Positions 60,046 through 64,000 of a stretch of 64,000 nt of DNA are shown here, one piece after another. A program made the translations under genes and the position numbers. The stretch comes from Candidatus Krumholzibacteriota bacterium (GTDB lineage: Bacteria; Krumholzibacteriota; Krumholzibacteriia; Krumholzibacteriales; Krumholzibacteriaceae), in assembly GCA_016932415.1 (NCBI GenBank), contig JAFGCX010000027.1:46800-110799 (forward strand), written 5' to 3'. The notes below the pieces were generated by a model that saw nothing but the letters and a program-made list of their open reading frames with translations, had not been told where the DNA came from and did not search any database. Positions within the stretch are counted from its first letter, which is position 1, and each line of letters opens with the position of its first letter.

Positions 60046-63000
60046 ATGAAAAAGACCATTAAGCTTCCCGGAAGGTATACGATCCTACATTCCCTTGGCG
60101 AAGGGGGCACAGGACACGTCTATAAGGTCTCTGATTCAGTATTAGATAAAACTTTAGCTTTGAAGATCCTCAGTGACACTGACAGCAAGGCTCACAAGAC
60201 ACTGGAAAAAGAATTTGAAATCCTCTCCAGACTTGATCATCCCAACCTTGTGAAAGTACATGATTTTGGGTTTACCGCTGATAACACGCCATATTTGACT
60301 ATGGACTTTATTGAAGGAGATAATCTTCGCGTTTTTCTTAATGACAATATCAACAATATCATTCCTGTTCTTATTTCGATTTTTTCAGCGCTGAACTATC
60401 TTCACACAAAAAATGTGATACATGCAGACATCAAACCTGAAAATATTATGGTCACTTCTTCAGACAATAATACACGCACTACTCTGATGGACTTTGGGTT
60501 GGCAATCATAGGAAATTCAAATCAAAAAGAAATATCCGGGACAGTCCACTACCTTTCACCAGAGATATTGACAGATTCAATATACTCCAACAAATCAGAT
60601 TTTTATGCGCTAGGCATCACTATTATCAGCTGTCTTACAAATATACATATCCCAATAGCACATAAAATAACAGACAAATTCTACAAAAATGCATACAGTC
60701 TCTTAAAAGAAGTATTCAACGATGCGGGAATCAATAGTCCTTCATCCCTTGCCAGTTTTATAATTTCCCTCAGTAGTTTTGATTCTGATCAAAGGCCCGA
60801 AAGCGCTGAAGATTGCACTCAGTTCTTATCAAGACTTTATAATATCACAAATAACTTAATGCCTGTAGTACAGCGTAATATTTTTGTGGGCAGAAAAGAT
60901 GAAATTGCTGCCGTAAATAATTTTCTTGATTCAAGCAATATCTCAATAAACACTTTACTGATACTCGGAGAAACTGGTATCGGCAAAAAATCTCTTATAC
61001 AGCAGGCAATCAAAATTGCGCAACTAAAGCATTTTACAACCATCGATACATCAGACATTAACTTCAAGTACGATTCTTTTAACAAGTTTATAAATGCATT
61101 AGGAACTCATCTGCCGAGTATTTCTGAAGATAATCTCAAGAAAAAGCATAATGATATTCTAGAGTCATTTACATCGAATGATTCTCCTGGAATACCTTCT
61201 AAAGAACAAGATATCACCCCAGTAATATACGACAATATCATCCAGTTTCTAAATGAGTTATCACTCGATCAGCGCATTTTAATATGCTTCCCTGATATTA
61301 TGAGTTTTAGTACAGATTTCATCCGCTTTATCAGCCATTTGATCTACGAAACAAATATGCTTCATTCAAACGTCAAGATATTGATTTCGCGAAATACTGA
61401 TATTAATAACGGCAAGTTCAAATTAGAACTATTCAGAGTTATATGTAACATGGATAATATTCTTCAAGTTCATCTAAACCCATTTACAACTGTAGATTTA
61501 TCATCTCTTTTAGTAGAAGAATTTGGAAATATTCTTTTTTCAATAAATGAATTAAATATCTTGATTTATAAATCAAATGGCATACCTCTTTATATAAATA
61601 ATATTCTTGGTTATATGTTAAAAACTTCTGCTATTTATCAAGTAAACAATAACTATTTTTTAGACCGTAAACTTCTAAACAATTTTAATATCCCGATATC
61701 ACTAAAAGATATCCTAAAACACACTCTATCATCAATACCAGTTAATCAAAGAAATATCCTTCAATTAATTGCAATTTGGAAATCAAAAATTACCATTTCA
61801 GATCTCTCCTTCTTTTTATCTAAACAACAGACTGAAATATTTTCTGATATCTCTATTTTGCTCGGCTTGAATATTATTAGCGTAGAAAACGATACTATTA
61901 TTTTTAATAACCCTTCTTACCGTTCTCAAATCATTAAAACTATTTCTTATAATAAGCGCATTAGATTAAATAGGGATATAGCTGTATTTTTATCAGCTAA
62001 CAATTCTATTGATTATCACATAATTGCAAACCATTTTATTGATTCGAATGATTTAAATAATAGCATAAAATACGGATTGCTGTCTGTTGACACCCTTGTT
62101 TCTAATCACGAATACTTTAATGCATACGATCTTCTTAATAATATTTATAAATTATCACAAAAAAACGGGACAATTGATAATGCAATAATTATTCTAAGTC
62201 ATCTTGTCACAATTGAATTAAAAATTGGACTAATAATGGATTCAATAGAACACTATGATTTTCTTATTAAGCATACCAGTTCAACCAATAATAAAGCTCT
62301 ATATTTAAAAGAGTTAGGCAGAATCAAACATTACTACTTTCTAGATAAAGAAAGTGCATATACACACTATTCGGATGCTAAACATATTGCTATTAAATGC
62401 AATGATACTGATTTGCTTATCGAAATAATGATTTTGCAAGGGCTTTGCAAACAAGATAATAATTTAAATATATTATTGGAAGCTGCAGATCTCGCAATAA
62501 ATAAGAACCTTAATTTATATGTTTATTCATTATCACAAATCCTATACAAGTATAAATTAGCTGGCAATATTAAAGAAATGGTTAAGACAAAAAACAAACT
62601 GCTTCATGTTATTAGTAATCCTAATATTACTATTTCAAATAGAAGATTGTCCATTTACATGCTTGCTTTAGCTAGTTTTTACCAAGGGGATTACGAACAA
62701 GTAAAACTATATTTAACTGAAATGATGGAAATATCTAATATTACATGTAATGAGGTTGAAAATGTGTCTAATTTATCGATGCTGGGGAGCATTTATTACA
62801 TAAATGGTAATTTTCATCTTTTAATAAGCACTTTGAATAAAGCTCTTGCTATCACAAAAAGATTAAACATGCATTCATTTATGATAATAATTCTATCAAA
62901 CTTATCAACTGCATATCACATTCTTGGAGATTACCGTTCTGCCCTAGATTTTAACAATAGAGCCAAATCTATGATGGAACAATATTCAAATTACGATTTA

Positions 63001-63687
63001 ATAAATGTTTTTAAACAACTAAGGTTTATTATTACATTTGGTGATTTTTACAAAACAGAGTTAAGGCATTATTCTAATAAATTAAGAAGGCAAGCCTTAA
63101 AGAATAATAATTCAATAATACTAGGATTAAGATCTTTGGCTCTTTCTCGGTATTATTATCAACTTCTTTCTCATACAAAAGCTCTAAAATATGCCTTGAA
63201 GGCGCTTGATTATTTCCGTAAAACAGCAGACAAAGATGACATCGTTGACACACTATCACATATGTGTATTTATGAACTTGAAAATAACAACACTGAGCAA
63301 GCAGCTTCCTATATTAAGGAAGCTCGTGAGATATTTGACGCTATTCATTGTGACTATTTAAAGCCATATCTTTTACTTGCGGAAGGATCTCTGTCCAGAG
63401 TTACCCATAATTCAGCCGCAGAGTTGATCCTTAAAGAAGCGTATAAAGCAAGTTCGAAAATGGGGACTCGTGAAAACACATGGCAAATTCAGCGACAGCT
63501 GGCTCTTTACTACATCGATAGTGGTTCGTACAATAACGCTGTGGAGATGTTTCGAGAAGCCATTGAGACGATAAAGCAAATAACAGAATCAATTCCAGAA
63601 GAGGATATGAAACTATCCTACTTGTCACTTCCATTCAGAAAACGCATTTTCGATGAAATCAAATCTCTAAAATCATCAAATAAGTGA
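60046..63687 (+). CDS. Ser/Thr protein kinase-AAA ATPase-TPR signalling protein
   Basis: The kinase domain (about residues 8-265) has GEGGTGHVY, LALKIL (Lys), VIHADIKPEN (the catalytic loop reads HAD, not HRD), MDFGLA and a LSPE activation end. At about residue 281 VGRKDE starts an AAA_16-type ATPase with Walker A GETGIGKKS. The rest, about residues 650-1200, is helical TPR-like repeats. This is the architecture of STAND-type kinase regulators. Codons are AT-rich with abundant Asn and Ile, most strongly at 61.3-63.3 kb, unlike nearly all other genes here. It has no SD; a TATAGT at 60030 suggests a very short leader. Confidence 0.92.
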   Translation: MKKTIKLPGRYTILHSLGEGGTGHVYKVSDSVLDKTLALKILSDTDSKAHKTLEKEFEILSRLDHPNLVKVHDFGFTADNTPYLTMDFIEGDNLRVFLNDNINNIIPVLISIFSALNYLHTKNVIHADIKPENIMVTSSDNNTRTTLMDFGLAIIGNSNQKEISGTVHYLSPEILTDSIYSNKSDFYALGITIISCLTNIHIPIAHKITDKFYKNAYSLLKEVFNDAGINSPSSLASFIISLSSFDSDQRPESAEDCTQFLSRLYNITNNLMPVVQRNIFVGRKDEIAAVNNFLDSSNISINTLLILGETGIGKKSLIQQAIKIAQLKHFTTIDTSDINFKYDSFNKFINALGTHLPSISEDNLKKKHNDILESFTSNDSPGIPSKEQDITPVIYDNIIQFLNELSLDQRILICFPDIMSFSTDFIRFISHLIYETNMLHSNVKILISRNTDINNGKFKLELFRVICNMDNILQVHLNPFTTVDLSSLLVEEFGNILFSINELNILIYKSNGIPLYINNILGYMLKTSAIYQVNNNYFLDRKLLNNFNIPISLKDILKHTLSSIPVNQRNILQLIAIWKSKITISDLSFFLSKQQTEIFSDISILLGLNIISVENDTIIFNNPSYRSQIIKTISYNKRIRLNRDIAVFLSANNSIDYHIIANHFIDSNDLNNSIKYGLLSVDTLVSNHEYFNAYDLLNNIYKLSQKNGTIDNAIIILSHLVTIELKIGLIMDSIEHYDFLIKHTSSTNNKALYLKELGRIKHYYFLDKESAYTHYSDAKHIAIKCNDTDLLIEIMILQGLCKQDNNLNILLEAADLAINKNLNLYVYSLSQILYKYKLAGNIKEMVKTKNKLLHVISNPNITISNRRLSIYMLALASFYQGDYEQVKLYLTEMMEISNITCNEVENVSNLSMLGSIYYINGNFHLLISTLNKALAITKRLNMHSFMIIILSNLSTAYHILGDYRSALDFNNRAKSMMEQYSNYDLINVFKQLRFIITFGDFYKTELRHYSNKLRRQALKNNNSIILGLRSLALSRYYYQLLSHTKALKYALKALDYFRKTADKDDIVDTLSHMCIYELENNNTEQAASYIKEAREIFDAIHCDYLKPYLLLAEGSLSRVTHNSAAELILKEAYKASSKMGTRENTWQIQRQLALYYIDSGSYNNAVEMFREAIETIKQITESIPEEDMKLSYLSLPFRKRIFDEIKSLKSSNK

Positions 63688-63704
63688 TGGATTAGTAAAT
63701 ATAT

Positions 63705-63732
63705 AGGGGTTGATCTATGACCATCAACCCCT
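63705..63732. terminator. Strong hairpin after the kinase gene
   Basis: AGGGGTTGAT (63705-63714) pairs with ATCAACCCCT (63723-63732) across eight bases. The T tract is weak on both strands, but the position between convergent genes suits a terminator or RNA-stabilising element. Confidence 0.5.
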
Positions 63733-63745
63733 TACTCACGTCTTA

Positions 63746-64000
63746 TCAGGAATGTACCATTGTACTCATCTTATGTGCAATTAAAGCGCAAATAATTAAG
63801 GCGGGAATTCCTGTTTTCGAGTAGGATAGGCCCTTAGCATTAAGGGCCAGTACTGATATAATAATCATCATGATGAACAAGGATAGCACCATATATTTTT
63901 TTACGCTTCCTTTCTTACGTCCATCGATTGAGAGCAGAGCAAATAATCCGACCACGATTCCATACAGAGGGACAAGAATTGCACCGGCACTAAAAGGATC
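63746..64000 (-). CDS. Small membrane protein, partial at right edge
   Basis: The frame is open from the stop at 63746 to the edge (85 codons seen). It encodes two or three hydrophobic segments (AILVPLYGIVVGLFALLS, VLSLFIMMIIISVLAL, PALIICALIAHK) separated by short charged loops. A GTG at 63955 could be a start, but the upstream in-frame residues are equally membrane-like, so the true start is probably beyond the window. No family is recognised. Confidence 0.5.
   Translation of the reverse strand, partial: DPFSAGAILVPLYGIVVGLFALLSIDGRKKGSVKKYMVLSLFIMMIIISVLALNAKGLSYSKTGIPALIICALIAHKMSTMVHS

Noticed and set aside
60046..64000. A mobile element carrying the AT-rich kinase gene
   Set aside because: No transposase, integrase, terminal repeats or tRNA attachment site is visible at its borders; only composition suggests transfer.
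1..64000. CRISPR arrays, rRNA and tRNA genes
   Set aside because: None was seen on reading both strands; repeats found are protein-level repeats inside the giant gene, not direct DNA repeats with spacers.

Overview
The window is a bacterial chromosome segment of about 64 kb, gene-dense and mostly read from the minus strand. It looks like a Gram-negative (diderm) member of an FCB-type or neighbouring candidate lineage (Krumholzibacteriota, Eisenbacteria or Latescibacteria-like). The basis is an apolipoprotein N-acyltransferase, an outer-membrane barrel protein, lipobox lipoproteins, giant CARDB/FG-GAP/beta-helix surface proteins and NtrC-type sigma-54 activators. The lineage is an inference from gene style; no rRNA or tRNA gene is present to settle it. 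TTG start codons are unusually common.

Layout. 1-11.3 kb: one giant secreted protein on the minus strand, more than 3,770 codons, running off the left edge. It carries six Ig-like repeats, a beta-helix, seven FG-GAP blades and ten tandem CARDB repeats. 11.7-12.2 kb: a small outer-membrane beta-barrel protein on the plus strand, separated from the next block by a bidirectional terminator. 12.3-25.8 kb: a long minus-strand operon in the order htrA-like protease, purB, purL, purQ, a PurS-like gene, purF, tldD, a radical SAM/DUF2344 fusion, and RNase G. 25.9-29.1 kb: transaldolase, truA and a secreted C69 peptidase. 29.3-33.0 kb, plus strand: secreted HEAT-cyclophilin fusion, NSS-family sodium symporter and a 41-residue MetS-like subunit. 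33.0-39.7 kb, minus: NUDIX hydrolase, a lipoprotein with a degenerate peptidase domain, galT, a Lon-like protease and an RsbU-type phosphatase. 40.1-42.5 kb, plus: a Tat-exported DUF362 protein and a NapH/NapG-like polyferredoxin. 42.5-45.9 kb, minus: HDAC-like hydrolase, pcm, AlaX and a half-size ChrA. 46.0-51.3 kb, minus: the chemotaxis operon cheW-cheR-cheA-cheD-cheB. 51.4-53.0 kb: lnt. 53.2-64 kb: a signalling region with two sigma-54 activators, a lone PqqD-like protein, an IPT/TIG metallopeptidase lipoprotein, a ZU5-like lipoprotein behind a near-consensus sigma-54 promoter, a 1,213-residue Ser/Thr kinase-ATPase-TPR protein of strikingly AT-rich composition, and a partial membrane protein at the right edge.

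How the parts fit. The purine block holds steps of de novo IMP/AMP synthesis together with protein and RNA quality-control genes; its small-type PurL needs a PurS partner, for which the unannotated 206-residue gene is the best candidate. The most promising uncharacterised unit is at 53-64 kb. There, a sigma-54 activator with an altered loop motif (GAFTDA) appears to have a sigma-54-type promoter of its own, and the next gene downstream, a lipoprotein, has a second one with a perfect AT palindrome at an enhancer-like distance. A large signalling kinase follows.
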